DNA from: Runella aurantiaca | Lineage (GTDB): Bacteria; Bacteroidota; Bacteroidia; Cytophagales; Spirosomataceae | Reading direction: 5' to 3' | DNA length: 64,000 bases | Assembly (NCBI RefSeq): GCF_003339505.1 | Contig: NZ_QPIW01000001.1 | Coordinates: forward strand, 673,426 to 737,425 | Part shown: piece after piece, positions 54,426 through 63,313 of the stretch | Position numbering within the stretch: the stretch's first letter is position 1 | Layout: every line of letters starts with the position of its first letter | The notes under the pieces: generated by a model | Told to the model about the DNA's origin: nothing | The model's database searches: none | The model's input: only the letters and a program-made list of their open reading frames with translations | Translations under genes and position numbers: made by a program

Positions 54426-55799
54426 GTGAATAACCCTCCTTTTTTGCAAGAACTCACCGCGCTTCTAGGCGAGCGACTCAGTGTCAATGCGGACGTTCGT
54501 GAAGCGCACGGCGCAGGATACAGCTACCATGAATGTATGCCACCAGATGTCGTGGTGTTTCCCAACACCACCGAAGAGGTATCTGGTATTGTGTCTATCT
54601 GTGCTAAGTATGGCGTTCCGATTGTTCCGTTTGGTGCGGGAACTTCTATTGAGGGCCACGTATTGGCGTTGAGAGGCGGTATTTGCATCGACCTGCGGGG
54701 AATGAACCAAGTACTGGAAGTCAATAAAGATGATATGTACGTACTCGTGCAGGCGGGTGTAAGGCGCAATCAACTGGATGAGTTGCTCGAAGGCACGGGA
54801 TTCTTTTTTCCCATTGGGCCGGGGGTAAACGCGACCTTGGGCGGAATGGCAAGCACGCGGGCGTCGGGCACGAATGCCGTTCGCTACGGAACCATGAAAG
54901 ATAACGTATTGGCGCTAACGGCCGTGCTTCCCGATGGCAAAATCATCAAAACGGGCAGTAAAGCAAAAAAATCGTCGGCGGGCTACGATTTGACGCGTCT
55001 TTTGGTCGGAGCTGAGGGTACGTTGGGCGTCATTACGGAGCTTATTTTAAAACTGCACAGCGAGCCTGAAACCATCTACGCGGCGGTTTGTGCATTCCCG
55101 ACGGTTGAAGCGGCGGTAGCCACGGCCATCAAAACGATCCAGAAAGGTGTGCCCATTGCCAAAATTGAACTGTTGGATGCCGCCATGATGCGGGCCATTA
55201 ATCGGTATTCATCGCTTGATTATGAGGAGGTTCCGACGCTGTTTCTGGAGTTTCACGGCGCGGTGGCGGAAGTAGAAGGCCAAATCCAAAAAGTAGAAGA
55301 ATATGCCCATTCTTTTGGAGCCGCGGACTTTGTGTGGGAAAAAGACGAAGCCCGACGCAAGCGATTGTGGCGCGCCCGAACCGACGCGGCACCCTCTGCC
55401 ATGGCGTTGCGGCCCGGCGCAAAACTGATGTCGACAGACGTATGCGTGCCCATTTCTCAACTCGCAAAGTGCATCGTAGATACCCAGCACGACATTGAAA
55501 AAACGGGCATCATGGCCCCCATTCTTGGGCACGTGGGCGATGGTAATTTTCACCTCACGATTCTTATAAATCCCGATGATAAAGAGGAGTTTGAGCGGGC
55601 CAAAGCCCTGAATGAACGCTTGGTACGTCGGGCGTTGGCGATGGGCGGCACTTGCACGGGGGAGCATGGTATCGGCGTGGGAAAATTACAATACATGGCC
55701 CTTGAACACGGCGACTCACTCGATATGATGCGGGCCATCAAGCATGCCATCGACCCCCAAAATCTGATGAATCCGGGGAAACTGTTGCCGGAGCAATAA
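54426..55799 (+). CDS. FAD-linked 2-hydroxyacid oxidase (GlcD/D-lactate dehydrogenase type)
   Basis: A 457-residue flavoenzyme with a GTG start. The PCMH-type FAD domain shows VPIVPFGAGTSIEGH, GPGVNATLGGMASTRASGTN in blocks, and YDLTRLLVGAEGTLGVITE. The C-terminal cap has HVGDGNFH and GEHGIGVGKL. It oxidises a 2-hydroxyacid such as glycolate or D-lactate. The glycerate kinase in this window is far away and no glcE/glcF partner is adjacent, so it is probably a single-subunit enzyme. Confidence 0.9.
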   Translation: MNNPPFLQELTALLGERLSVNADVREAHGAGYSYHECMPPDVVVFPNTTEEVSGIVSICAKYGVPIVPFGAGTSIEGHVLALRGGICIDLRGMNQVLEVNKDDMYVLVQAGVRRNQLDELLEGTGFFFPIGPGVNATLGGMASTRASGTNAVRYGTMKDNVLALTAVLPDGKIIKTGSKAKKSSAGYDLTRLLVGAEGTLGVITELILKLHSEPETIYAAVCAFPTVEAAVATAIKTIQKGVPIAKIELLDAAMMRAINRYSSLDYEEVPTLFLEFHGAVAEVEGQIQKVEEYAHSFGAADFVWEKDEARRKRLWRARTDAAPSAMALRPGAKLMSTDVCVPISQLAKCIVDTQHDIEKTGIMAPILGHVGDGNFHLTILINPDDKEEFERAKALNERLVRRALAMGGTCTGEHGIGVGKLQYMALEHGDSLDMMRAIKHAIDPQNLMNPGKLLPEQ

Positions 55800-55846
55800 C
55801 GTTGGTTTTGAGAATCGCCACGACATCTGCCTAACATTATTGCTCA

Positions 55847-55920
55847 TGCGGTGTTTGAGAAACCGCAGACACGCGTGAAGCAGGTTTCTTAAAACCTGCT
55901 TGGAGGTTGCTCACAACCTC
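55847..55920. repeat. Cluster of three consecutive hairpins
   Basis: TGCGGT/ACCGCA (55847-55852, 55862-55867), AAGCAGGTTT/AAACCTGCTT (55878-55887, 55892-55901) and GAGGTTG/CAACCTC (55903-55909, 55914-55920) follow each other with short loops. Such compact multi-hairpin blocks resemble REP-like elements. It lies between the convergent oxidase and OsmC genes. Confidence 0.6.
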
Positions 55921-55968
55921 GTTTTCTGAAAAGTCAAAAAAAACGTTTAGAATTCCCTCATTTTGATA

Positions 55969-56006
55969 AAAAAGGGTGGCCTCAAAATTCTGAGACCACC
56001 CTTTTT
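55969..56006. terminator. Bidirectional terminator between the oxidase and OsmC genes
   Basis: AAAAGGGTGG-CTCA pairs with TGAG-CCACCCTTTT (one internal mismatch) around a 6-nt loop, with A and T runs at the ends. It lies between convergent genes and can serve both. Confidence 0.85.
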
Positions 56007-56026
56007 GTGGATTCAATACTTTGAAA

Positions 56027-56470
56027 TTACACCAACTTTGCGTCTAAGGTGATGGGCACCGCCGCTAACGCCTGTGAAATAGGACAGTTGGCTTTGGCAA
56101 CGCCCGCCAATTCAAGGAATTTTTCTTCTGATATGCCCGGAACGGTTCCTTCTACGGCAAGTTTGATGGCCGATACCCGAAAACCAGCATCGCCTTTTTC
56201 CATTTCAACGGTGGCTTTGGTCGCCAATTGGGTAGGAGGGAAGCCCGCACCCGTCAATTGAAAGCTGAGGGCCATTGAAAAGCAACCCGCGTGGGCAGCA
56301 CCGATGAGTTCTTCGGGGTTGGTGCCTGCTTTGCCGTCTTCGCTTACAAAGCGGGCCGCAAATGAATAAGGAGTTTCGTTCAGAACGCCACTTGTTGAAC
56401 TAAGGGTTCCGCTGCCTTCCAGTCCGGTACCTTTCCAAACGGCATTAGAAATTCTTTTGATTGCTGCCAT
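56027..56470 (-). CDS. OsmC-type organic hydroperoxide reductase
   Basis: ATG at 56470 is used because MAAIKRISNAVWKG is the usual OsmC N-terminus; a longer frame to 56521 is possible. The 147-residue protein has both redox cysteines, in GAAHAGCFSMALS and AKANCPISQAL. OsmC reduces organic hydroperoxides with thiols in the cytoplasm. Confidence 0.92.
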   Translation of the reverse strand: MAAIKRISNAVWKGTGLEGSGTLSSTSGVLNETPYSFAARFVSEDGKAGTNPEELIGAAHAGCFSMALSFQLTGAGFPPTQLATKATVEMEKGDAGFRVSAIKLAVEGTVPGISEEKFLELAGVAKANCPISQALAAVPITLDAKLV

Positions 56471-56624
56471 GGTTTTGATGAGAATAGTGAATATTGGGTT
56501 GTTTAAAAAAATGTTGACCAAATTGGTAACCGCAATTCTACAAAATTATTTCCCTTTTGTCATTAAAAATCAAACCTTCGATGCCAAAAAATGTAATAGT
56601 GCCTTGTTTGAAGCAAAAATCGCC

Positions 56625-57878
56625 TCAGACGGGTTGCTCTTTGGGGGCTGAGGTCGCGGTCTTCTTGGCCAATTTGTTTACCCGATAAACCATATAAATG
56701 CAAGAAAGAGAAACGACTGATACCACAATTCCTAACACATCGTAGTTTTGCAGTGGACTGAAATTGTCTTTTTGGACCACAATCAAACCCGCCACAAACG
56801 AGGCGATTCCACCCGCAATTTGTTGCAGCGAGGAGTTGATGCTCATAAACGCTCCCCGGTCTTGCATCTTTGGTATGGCGCTGGTGAGCGTGGTGGCGGG
56901 CACCATCCGGCTCATGATTCCCATCATCATCAATACGTTGAAAATAATAATCACCCACAACGGAACCACGGGTAGATTGGTATAAATCAGCACCATCACG
57001 ACCATCCAAACGGAAGCAAACGCGAAGAGTTTAAATTTGCTGAATTTATCGCTCAGTCGCCCAATCATGGGCATAACAATGAGCGAACTGATGCCCGAAA
57101 CCATAAAAATAATGGGTAATTGCTGTTGGCTGACTTCCAAGTTGTTGACGGCATACGCGCTTCCGAAGGGCATCATCATAAAACCGCCGATGGAAAGCAG
57201 CGCCGTGGCTAAAAACGCCGTTTGATAATGCCTTTGGGTAATGGTGTGAACTAAGTGGGCAAGTGCCTTACGCTCGGTTTTGAGTTCGAGGTGCTGGGTA
57301 ATGGGCTTCAACACCTGCATGATAATGAGGGCCAAAACTATACTGAACCCGACAATCAACAAAAATGGCGATTGCCAGCCCCAAAGCGTGGCTAGATAGA
57401 GGCTGATGGGAATGCCCAATACTTGACTGGCCCCAAAACCCATCTGGACGAATCCCATCACCCGACCGCGCTGTTCGAGCGAAAATATGTCGGTAATGAT
57501 GGCCATGCTGATGGAGCCGATAACCCCCCCAAAAATACCCGTGAAAATGCGCGCTGCTACGAGGGCTTCGTAGGTGGGTGCCAAACCGCAAAAAAGCGTA
57601 CCGATGATAAAGCCGATGTAAAAAAATAAAAGCAGTCGTTTGCGGTCAAATTTATCGGCAAAGCCTGCCGTTAGCAGTCCCGAAATACCTGCGCTGAAGG
57701 CATAACTTGAGACGACCAAACCAAACTGTGAAGGAGTGATGACCAACGATTTCATGAGCAAATCGCCCAAGGGCGACATGACCATAAAATCAAGAACAAT
57801 CGTAAATTGGGTTATGGCTAACAGGGCAATCACCGATTTTTGATAGGAGGTGAATGGGGTAACGTTTGCTTGCTTCAT
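56625..57878 (-). CDS. MFS transporter (DHA1-like drug/sugar exporter)
   Basis: A 417-residue, 12-helix major facilitator protein. Motif A (GFADKFDRKRLL) follows helix 2, ARIFTGIFGGVIGS is in helix 4, and a second motif-A-like GRLSDKFSKFK begins the second half. Substrate unknown. A small ferredoxin-like-fold protein and a TetR repressor gene precede it on the same strand, which suggests a regulated efflux unit. Confidence 0.9.
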   Translation of the reverse strand: MKQANVTPFTSYQKSVIALLAITQFTIVLDFMVMSPLGDLLMKSLVITPSQFGLVVSSYAFSAGISGLLTAGFADKFDRKRLLLFFYIGFIIGTLFCGLAPTYEALVAARIFTGIFGGVIGSISMAIITDIFSLEQRGRVMGFVQMGFGASQVLGIPISLYLATLWGWQSPFLLIVGFSIVLALIIMQVLKPITQHLELKTERKALAHLVHTITQRHYQTAFLATALLSIGGFMMMPFGSAYAVNNLEVSQQQLPIIFMVSGISSLIVMPMIGRLSDKFSKFKLFAFASVWMVVMVLIYTNLPVVPLWVIIIFNVLMMMGIMSRMVPATTLTSAIPKMQDRGAFMSINSSLQQIAGGIASFVAGLIVVQKDNFSPLQNYDVLGIVVSVVSLSCIYMVYRVNKLAKKTATSAPKEQPV

Positions 57879-57954
57879 GGGTGTTTTTATAAAAAAGCGA
57901 GTAATATTTAACGGCTGTTATAAATAAATGAAAAGGGTATAAAAGGAAGGGCGA

Positions 57955-58182
57955 TTAATCCCTCAACTCAACACATTCAAATCCAGCTTGCTGCGCCAAT
58001 TCAATGATTTTCCGTGGGGAAACGCCGTCGGCTTCTACACGAAGCACACAATCACAATCTTCGCAATCGACCGTCCAGCGGTTTATCTGTTCCAAGGTAG
58101 CCATAAAAGGTGCTAAAGTTGCCCGGTCTTGCGGGGTTTTGACGGTTGTTTTGAAGACTAGAATTTGAAGGAGTTGTTGCAT
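57955..58182 (-). CDS. Small ferredoxin-like-fold protein with CxxCxC
   Basis: A 75-residue protein whose predicted strand-helix-strand order (LQILVFKTTV, helix, RWTVDCEDCDCVLRVEA, helix SPRKIIELAQQAG, FECVEL) resembles heavy-metal-associated domains. A C-x2-C-x-C cluster lies in the central strand, not in the usual loop after strand 1. It could be a metal chaperone or simply an HMA-like regulator. It is encoded between tetR and the MFS gene. Confidence 0.6.
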   Translation of the reverse strand: MQQLLQILVFKTTVKTPQDRATLAPFMATLEQINRWTVDCEDCDCVLRVEADGVSPRKIIELAQQAGFECVELRD

Positions 58183-58275
58183 GAATCAGCGTTTTTGTAC
58201 ATTCAAAAACTTTTTTGATAACACCAAAACGTTTCCGTTTTTTGGGAAAAAAGGCATTAATTTTTGGTTAAATTT

Positions 58276-58866
58276 TTAGGGCTTCAACGCTTTAAGCACC
58301 AATTCAAAAGTCTGGTTCATGGTCTCTTCAGAAAATTCAAAACGTTTACCCCCCAAACTGTGGCCTTCATTGTGAAATTGAATCAAATTATAAAGCGGCG
58401 CGTAAGCAACTGACCAAAACACTTCGATGGGCATGGGGCTAAGTTCTCCCCGTTGCACCGAATTATGGACAAACTGTCCCATCGCCGTTTTGAATTCGCC
58501 CATAAAACTTCCCATCACTTTATCTCTGAAAGAAGAACTTCGCATTTGTTGATAAAATTCAGTTTCCAGTCGATTTTCAATGGCGTACTTTGCGCGGTTG
58601 CGCCACTGAATACGAAGCCCCTCGGCAAAGGGCAGTGTGGGATCAAAATTTTGCAAAATTGTCGCGCTAAATTTTTTGCCGATTTCAATTCCTATTTGGG
58701 TAATCAGGTCTTCTTTGTCTTTGTAATAAATGTAAAGCGTAGCTGGGGAAACCGCCGCCGCTTTTGCGAGTTTTTGCATACTAAACCCTTCAAGGCCTTG
58801 ATTTACAATTAATTCTAAGGCTTTTTGGCGAACAAGCTGCTCTTTATTTTCGTCCCGTGTTCTCAT
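58276..58866 (-). CDS. TetR/AcrR-family repressor
   Basis: A 196-residue regulator with an N-terminal TetR helix-turn-helix (QKALELIVNQGLEGFSMQKLAKAAAVSPATLYIYYKDKEDL, in blocks) and a C-terminal ligand domain. It precedes the small CxxCxC protein and the MFS gene on the same strand. A partial dyad lies just upstream, so self-regulation of the cluster is likely. Confidence 0.93.
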   Translation of the reverse strand: MRTRDENKEQLVRQKALELIVNQGLEGFSMQKLAKAAAVSPATLYIYYKDKEDLITQIGIEIGKKFSATILQNFDPTLPFAEGLRIQWRNRAKYAIENRLETEFYQQMRSSSFRDKVMGSFMGEFKTAMGQFVHNSVQRGELSPMPIEVFWSVAYAPLYNLIQFHNEGHSLGGKRFEFSEETMNQTFELVLKALKP

Positions 58867-58882
58867 TTAAACACAAATATAA

Positions 58883-58898
58883 ATGAACGTTTGTTTAT
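58883..58898. promoter_or_regulatory. Candidate TetR operator
   Basis: ATGAACGTTTGTTTAT reads as ATnAAC-N4-GTTnAT, a partial dyad 17 bp upstream of the tetR start, like the AAC/GTT half-sites often seen at TetR-family operators. Confidence 0.4.
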
Positions 58899-58954
58899 TT
58901 ATGCTTGCTATGAATGATTTTTTTGAATTTTTGTCTGTTCCCTAATTAAAAATT

Positions 58955-58996
58955 CTCCCCGCTTGTTGGATTCAATAAAACGCAACGGGCGGGGAG
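58955..58996 (-). terminator. Terminator of the amine oxidase gene
   Basis: CTCCCCGC (58955-58962) pairs with GCGGGGAG (58989-58996), with an inner GTTG/CAAC extension. On the minus strand it is followed by AATTTTTAATT. It lies 25 bp after the oxidase stop. Confidence 0.75.
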
Positions 58997-59020
58997 GAGT
59001 GAAAAAAAAATACCTAAAAA

Positions 59021-60379
59021 TTAAGCCAATGCAGCCTCGGCGGCTTCGGCTCCCGTGGCTACGGCGCCTTCCATAAATCCCTGCCAATCAGCGACGTGCT
59101 CACCTGCAAAATGGATATTGATGAATTTGGCGGCCAATATTGGTCGGATACTAAACCACTGACCTTTGCCATACACGGCATAACTTCCTTTGGAATAGCG
59201 GTCGCTGCCCCAATAATAATTGACTTCTTTGCGAAAATAATCTTCGGCGCGGGCCAGCGGGCGGAGGCTTTCCAACACCATTTGTTTGCGCAGGTGGTCG
59301 TCATTCCAGCCAAAAACATCGGCTTTTTCGCCGATGCTGTACGAAATAAGCGCCCCTGATTTGGCGGGTTGGTTTTTGGTGGCGTGGTAAAAATAGTGAG
59401 CGGAGGTGTCGGTGATGAGGTCAAAATCTTCTCGTCCCCAAAAACGCTCGCTAAACAGCACCGCATGTTTGTTGATTCGGGCGTACTGCAAAGCGTTGAT
59501 GGCGTTGATTTTTTCTTTGGGCAACGCGGGCGTAAATTTGATTTTTGCCAACGAAAAGGTCGGAATTGTGCAGATAAGTCGGTCGCCTTCAAAGGTTTCG
59601 CCGTTGGTACAGGTGACTTTCACTTTACCGTTTTTTTGTTCGATGGCTTCTACATGGTAGCCGAGTTTTACCTTATCGCTGCCGATGTGTTCTGTGATTT
59701 TGCGGGCCAAGGTGCCGTTTCCGCCTTTCATTTTGAAGTCCATTTCATTTTTTTTGCTCGACTCGGCGTATTCCGATAAGGCCGAAAACCCCGAAACGTG
59801 GCGGATACTTTCGCCAAAATCGGTGCTGTCGAGCAGCTCGCGAAGAAACAAATCGTTTTCGGGAATGCCATTATTGACCAAAAAACGCCACCAATCCATG
59901 TTGTCAAGTTCACGTTGTTGGGCGTCAGAAAGGTTCTTGAAGTTTTTCAAAATTTCCTCAAAACGTTTTTTCCATTCTTCGCTGTACTCCCATTGGTCGC
60001 TGGGTTGGTAACTGCCACGAAAGAGCAAATCGGTTTCAAATTGATTATTAAATAGTTCAATATCAAAGCGTTTGCAGAGTTTTTGTACTTCCTCATGTGA
60101 GCGCCCCACCCATTCGGCACCGAGTTCTACGCGGAGGTTATTGGCGTCGTCGAGCACGTGCGTAAATACCCGTCCACCCACGCGGTTGCGGGATTCGAGT
60201 ACCACAAAATCCATGTTGGCATCGTGGAGCTTTAAGGCCGCCGAAAGCCCCGAAAATCCTGCTCCCAAGACAATGATGCGGGTGGGTTTGGTACGAATGG
60301 CTTGGGTAAGTGAAGGGTTGGCAACAAGGGTAGCGGTGCTGGCCGTGGCACCTAAGCTGAGGAATGTTCTACGTTTCAT
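59021..60379 (-). CDS. Tat-exported flavin amine oxidase
   Basis: A 452-residue FAD enzyme of the monoamine oxidase family. It has a twin-arginine leader (KRRTFLSLGATAS), then the dinucleotide fold VLGAGFSGLSAALKL, ESRNRVGGRVFTH, and the C-terminal FAD contact HFAGEHVADWQGFMEGAV. It probably oxidises an amine in the periplasm, giving aldehyde, ammonia and hydrogen peroxide. It is the fourth protein in the window with a Tat-like leader, and three of the four act on amino compounds. Confidence 0.9.
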   Translation of the reverse strand: MKRRTFLSLGATASTATLVANPSLTQAIRTKPTRIIVLGAGFSGLSAALKLHDANMDFVVLESRNRVGGRVFTHVLDDANNLRVELGAEWVGRSHEEVQKLCKRFDIELFNNQFETDLLFRGSYQPSDQWEYSEEWKKRFEEILKNFKNLSDAQQRELDNMDWWRFLVNNGIPENDLFLRELLDSTDFGESIRHVSGFSALSEYAESSKKNEMDFKMKGGNGTLARKITEHIGSDKVKLGYHVEAIEQKNGKVKVTCTNGETFEGDRLICTIPTFSLAKIKFTPALPKEKINAINALQYARINKHAVLFSERFWGREDFDLITDTSAHYFYHATKNQPAKSGALISYSIGEKADVFGWNDDHLRKQMVLESLRPLARAEDYFRKEVNYYWGSDRYSKGSYAVYGKGQWFSIRPILAAKFINIHFAGEHVADWQGFMEGAVATGAEAAEAALA

Positions 60380-60547
60380 AAAGGGTTGACCGTTAGACGG
60401 ATTGAATAATCTAAAGCCAAAGCTAACAACTTTTTACGGCTCTTACTTTATGAAGCGGAGGGCTTTTATTTAATGGTCAATCGGTTAGAGGGAAAGTGAT
60501 AAATTCGATTTTTTTGCCGCTATTTGTGGGCAGTATAAACGATATAA

Positions 60548-60584
60548 TTCACAAAGTGAAAGTATTAAACTCTCACTTTGTGAA
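60548..60584 (-). terminator. Hairpin straddling the nitrilase stop codon
   Basis: TTCACAAAGTGA (60548-60559) is perfectly inverted at 60573-60584, a 12-bp stem with a 13-nt loop. The nitrilase stop codon (60565-60567) lies inside the loop, so the upstream arm is coding sequence. It is a likely terminator or 3' protective stem. Confidence 0.65.
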
Positions 60585-61467
60585 TGGTGACTTTCTCGGC
60601 TAAAAATGCGCTTTGAAGACGTTGGTGGTCTTTAAAATTGAACACCTGCCCCTCCCGCCTGACGGTTTCTATCTTGTCAAAATCAAGGGTTTCAACCAGC
60701 CAGCCCACCTTTTGGGGCGTCATGGTTTGGAGGATTCCTTCTTCGGGAAAGTTTTGGTCGGGGGTGCAATAATACGCGGCGTAGCCGAAGTTAATGTCGA
60801 CGGCAGGTGACCAAGGAGCATTGTCAACGGTTTGAGAAACAACCGTATAGGCTTGGTTTTCCAACGCCCGGGCCCGAGCGCCCACGTGTACCCGGGTGGC
60901 GCCGCGAAGAGTTTCGGTGCAGCTCGGTGCGAGAATCAAAGAAGCGCCCGCCGCGCACAGAAGGTGGGAGCCTAGTCCAAATTCAACATCATAACAAACC
61001 TGAATGCCGAAACTTCCCCAATCTGCTTCAAACAGCGTCAGGATTTTGGGCGCAGTTTGGATGCCCCATTCTTCGTCTTCGAAGCGCGTCATAAAAAACT
61101 TGTCTTGGTAGCCCGCTAATCCGTCGGGCGAGAAGACAAATACGCGGTTGTGGGGGCGGTTTTCTTCGACTACGGGCAGGCTCGGGGCCACAATTATCAC
61201 TTGGTACTTTCGGGCTAAGGCCGCAAAAACAGCGCAAAAATCTGCCTTCAGTGAATCTAATTCCAACACTTGCCGACGAATATCGACCCGAATTTCAGGA
61301 CCGAAAATGCTCACCAACTCCATAGAACCGTATTCTGGAAAGAGCAACAATTGCGCTTTTTTTGCTACAGCCTCTGCTACCCATCGCTCCGTGTGTTTTT
61401 GCCAATCCTCAAATGTTTTATGTTCCGTAATGGGATATTGCGCAGCGGCAACGGTTAGGTTCTTCAT
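60565..61467 (-). CDS. Carbon-nitrogen hydrolase (nitrilase/amidase family)
   Basis: A 300-residue hydrolase with the full Glu-Lys-Cys triad: Glu45 (LLFPEYGSME), Lys123 (YQDKFFMTRFE) and Cys158 (GIQVCYDVEFG). It cleaves an amide or nitrile of unknown identity. A GNAT acetyltransferase gene ends 10 bp upstream on the same strand. Fusions of these two domains are known in other bacteria, so they probably act on the same substrate. Confidence 0.9.
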   Translation of the reverse strand: MKNLTVAAAQYPITEHKTFEDWQKHTERWVAEAVAKKAQLLLFPEYGSMELVSIFGPEIRVDIRRQVLELDSLKADFCAVFAALARKYQVIIVAPSLPVVEENRPHNRVFVFSPDGLAGYQDKFFMTRFEDEEWGIQTAPKILTLFEADWGSFGIQVCYDVEFGLGSHLLCAAGASLILAPSCTETLRGATRVHVGARARALENQAYTVVSQTVDNAPWSPAVDINFGYAAYYCTPDQNFPEEGILQTMTPQKVGWLVETLDFDKIETVRREGQVFNFKDHQRLQSAFLAEKVTIHKVRV

Positions 61468-61477
61468 AGAAAAACAA

Positions 61478-62086
61478 TCAAGGTTGAGGATTTAACGGAC
61501 GGCACCAGTAAATCATTTTCTTGGGTGTTGACTGCGTTTGACCCATGTCGGGCCACTCAAAGGTGCTTTGCAAAGCAGGCTCTTTTTGATAGCCGCGTTT
61601 GGTCCAAAAAACGTCGTTGGGTCGGTAGCTCTGCGGTTTTGAGGGGTGGTCTTCTGCGCGCTCTACCGCACAAAAACAGGTCATTTTATAAGTGCCAAAG
61701 CTACGGGCGTGGGCTTCGCGCTCGTCAAAGAAGCGATGCCCCAAGCCCAGTCCACGGTAGGCGGGTAAGAGGATACTTTCGCCAAAATAAAAGATGGTAT
61801 TGATGTCAAAACCCGCTTTTTCAAAAGGCAACCGAACGTCGGCAGTTTCGTCAGTCAAGGGAATGCAGGTGGTAGCTCCTACCATTTTCGTTCCATCATA
61901 AACCGCAAACAGAAAGGAGCGAGGTGCTTTGGTATAAATCTGCAAATATTCCTTTTCGTAGTCGAGTGTGCCTTCGTACAAATAAGGATAATCGTGAAAA
62001 ACGGCAATGCGCAGCTTACCTAAGTCCTCAATCACAGAAGCAATTTCAGGGCCACGTTTGGCTATAAATGTAAGATTTTGGGACAT
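61478..62086 (-). CDS. GNAT-family acetyltransferase
   Basis: A 202-residue GCN5-related N-acetyltransferase. The acetyl-CoA-binding region is ILLPAYRGLGLGHRFFDERE, and GTKMVGATTCIPL is the preceding strand. It is encoded immediately before the carbon-nitrogen hydrolase, and acetylation and amide hydrolysis may be steps of one pathway. Substrate unknown. Confidence 0.87.
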   Translation of the reverse strand: MSQNLTFIAKRGPEIASVIEDLGKLRIAVFHDYPYLYEGTLDYEKEYLQIYTKAPRSFLFAVYDGTKMVGATTCIPLTDETADVRLPFEKAGFDINTIFYFGESILLPAYRGLGLGHRFFDEREAHARSFGTYKMTCFCAVERAEDHPSKPQSYRPNDVFWTKRGYQKEPALQSTFEWPDMGQTQSTPKKMIYWCRPLNPQP

Positions 62087-62150
62087 TTTTGGGTTAAAAA
62101 ACCGTTCTGAATAATCTTTGCGTCAAAGCAACTTAGCGTGAATCCCTTCC

Positions 62151-62552
62151 TTACGAAACCAATTTTATCCAAATCGTGAGGTTATAGTAGGTCGTTACGC
62201 GGGTGATTTTTCCTTCTTTTATTTCCAAAAATGCCGCCGCAGGCAACACGTAAGATTGTCCGTGGGCCACGGGAAAGCCTTCGTCGCCTTTTTTGTAAAT
62301 TCCGTTTACCACAAACTCCACCGCCACGCGTGTATTGTTGGGCTCACTGAAGAAAACCATGTCGGTCAGGGTTTCTTCGTAGGCGTCGTCCATGCCTTGC
62401 AAAAACTCCGTAAATTTCTCAATGCCGATACGTGGCTCGTCGGCCTGATTGGGTTCATGGCGCACGTTAGGGGCCAATAAATCCAACATTCCTTGCCAAT
62501 TTTTACGGTTAAAACTGTCGTAATACTGTTTTGCGATATCGAGTGAAGTCAT
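62151..62552 (-). CDS. SnoaL-like NTF2-fold protein
   Basis: ATG at 62552 gives 133 residues beginning SLDIAKQYYDSFNRKNWQGMLDLL (in blocks), the usual start of SnoaL/ketosteroid-isomerase-like proteins. A TTG-start frame to 62630 adds no similarity. It ends with EIKEGKITRVTTYYNLT, a typical last strand. Enzymatic role unknown. Confidence 0.82.
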   Translation of the reverse strand: MTSLDIAKQYYDSFNRKNWQGMLDLLAPNVRHEPNQADEPRIGIEKFTEFLQGMDDAYEETLTDMVFFSEPNNTRVAVEFVVNGIYKKGDEGFPVAHGQSYVLPAAAFLEIKEGKITRVTTYYNLTIWIKLVS

Positions 62553-62695
62553 GTGTAAAAGTAAGTTGTTGAAAAGAAAGGTAACTTGTTTTGGGGCGGT
62601 GTCAGTTCCGTTTGTGCGGAAATTTGCCAAAAAATGGCCATTTACCTCTCATCACTCATTTTACTAAAGACATTCCCGAATCCGTATTCGTTTTA

Positions 62696-63277
62696 TTATC
62701 TAAACTGTTTGGGCTTTAACTTTTGGGCGGCAAGTTCGGCAATTTCGGTGATTCTATTTTGGCGGGTTTCGGGTCGTTTGGCAAGTACAAGCCATTGTAA
62801 GATGCTTTTTCTGACTGATTTGCTCAAACTCAAAAAAAACTCCTCCGCCACGGGTTTCATTTTGAGTTCGTCGGTCAAATCTTGGGGTATCGTGAGTTCT
62901 TCCACCTCATCCAAAATATTCCAAGAACCGTTTAGTTTTGCGGTTTCAATACTCTCAAAACCTGCCTGCGTCATGAGTCCTGCCTCTGTCAACCGCAGCA
63001 CCTTTTCCTTGTTTATTTTTGACCAAACACTTTTGGGTTTTCGTTTGCAGAAAAACTGCATAAACTTCTCATCATCAATGGGTTTTGAAGTGCTGTCTAT
63101 CCAGCCAAAACAAAGTGCTTGGTCGACGGCTTCGCTCCAAGTGATGCTTGGCATGCCAGATTTTTTTTTATGATAAACAAGCCAAATCGACTGTTTTGAA
63201 CGATGATTTTCTTGCAACCATTGTCGCCAATCTTGGATGTTTGTGGGGCAAAAAGTCTCTATTTCTTTTGTTTGCAT
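62696..63277 (-). CDS. YdeI/OmdA-family protein
   Basis: A 193-residue soluble protein with the hallmarks of the bacteriocin-protection YdeI/OmpD-associated family: WLQENHRSKQSIWLVYHKK (in blocks), TWSEAVDQALCFGWIDS, KRKPKSVWSKINKEKV, and the C-terminal SKSVRKSILQWLVLAKRPETRQNRI (in blocks) helix pair. Members are linked to resistance against peptides, but the mechanism is not settled. Confidence 0.87.
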   Translation of the reverse strand: MQTKEIETFCPTNIQDWRQWLQENHRSKQSIWLVYHKKKSGMPSITWSEAVDQALCFGWIDSTSKPIDDEKFMQFFCKRKPKSVWSKINKEKVLRLTEAGLMTQAGFESIETAKLNGSWNILDEVEELTIPQDLTDELKMKPVAEEFFLSLSKSVRKSILQWLVLAKRPETRQNRITEIAELAAQKLKPKQFR

Positions 63278-63313
63278 TGATTCGTCTTAAATTCATAGCG
63301 TTTATAAATCAAG

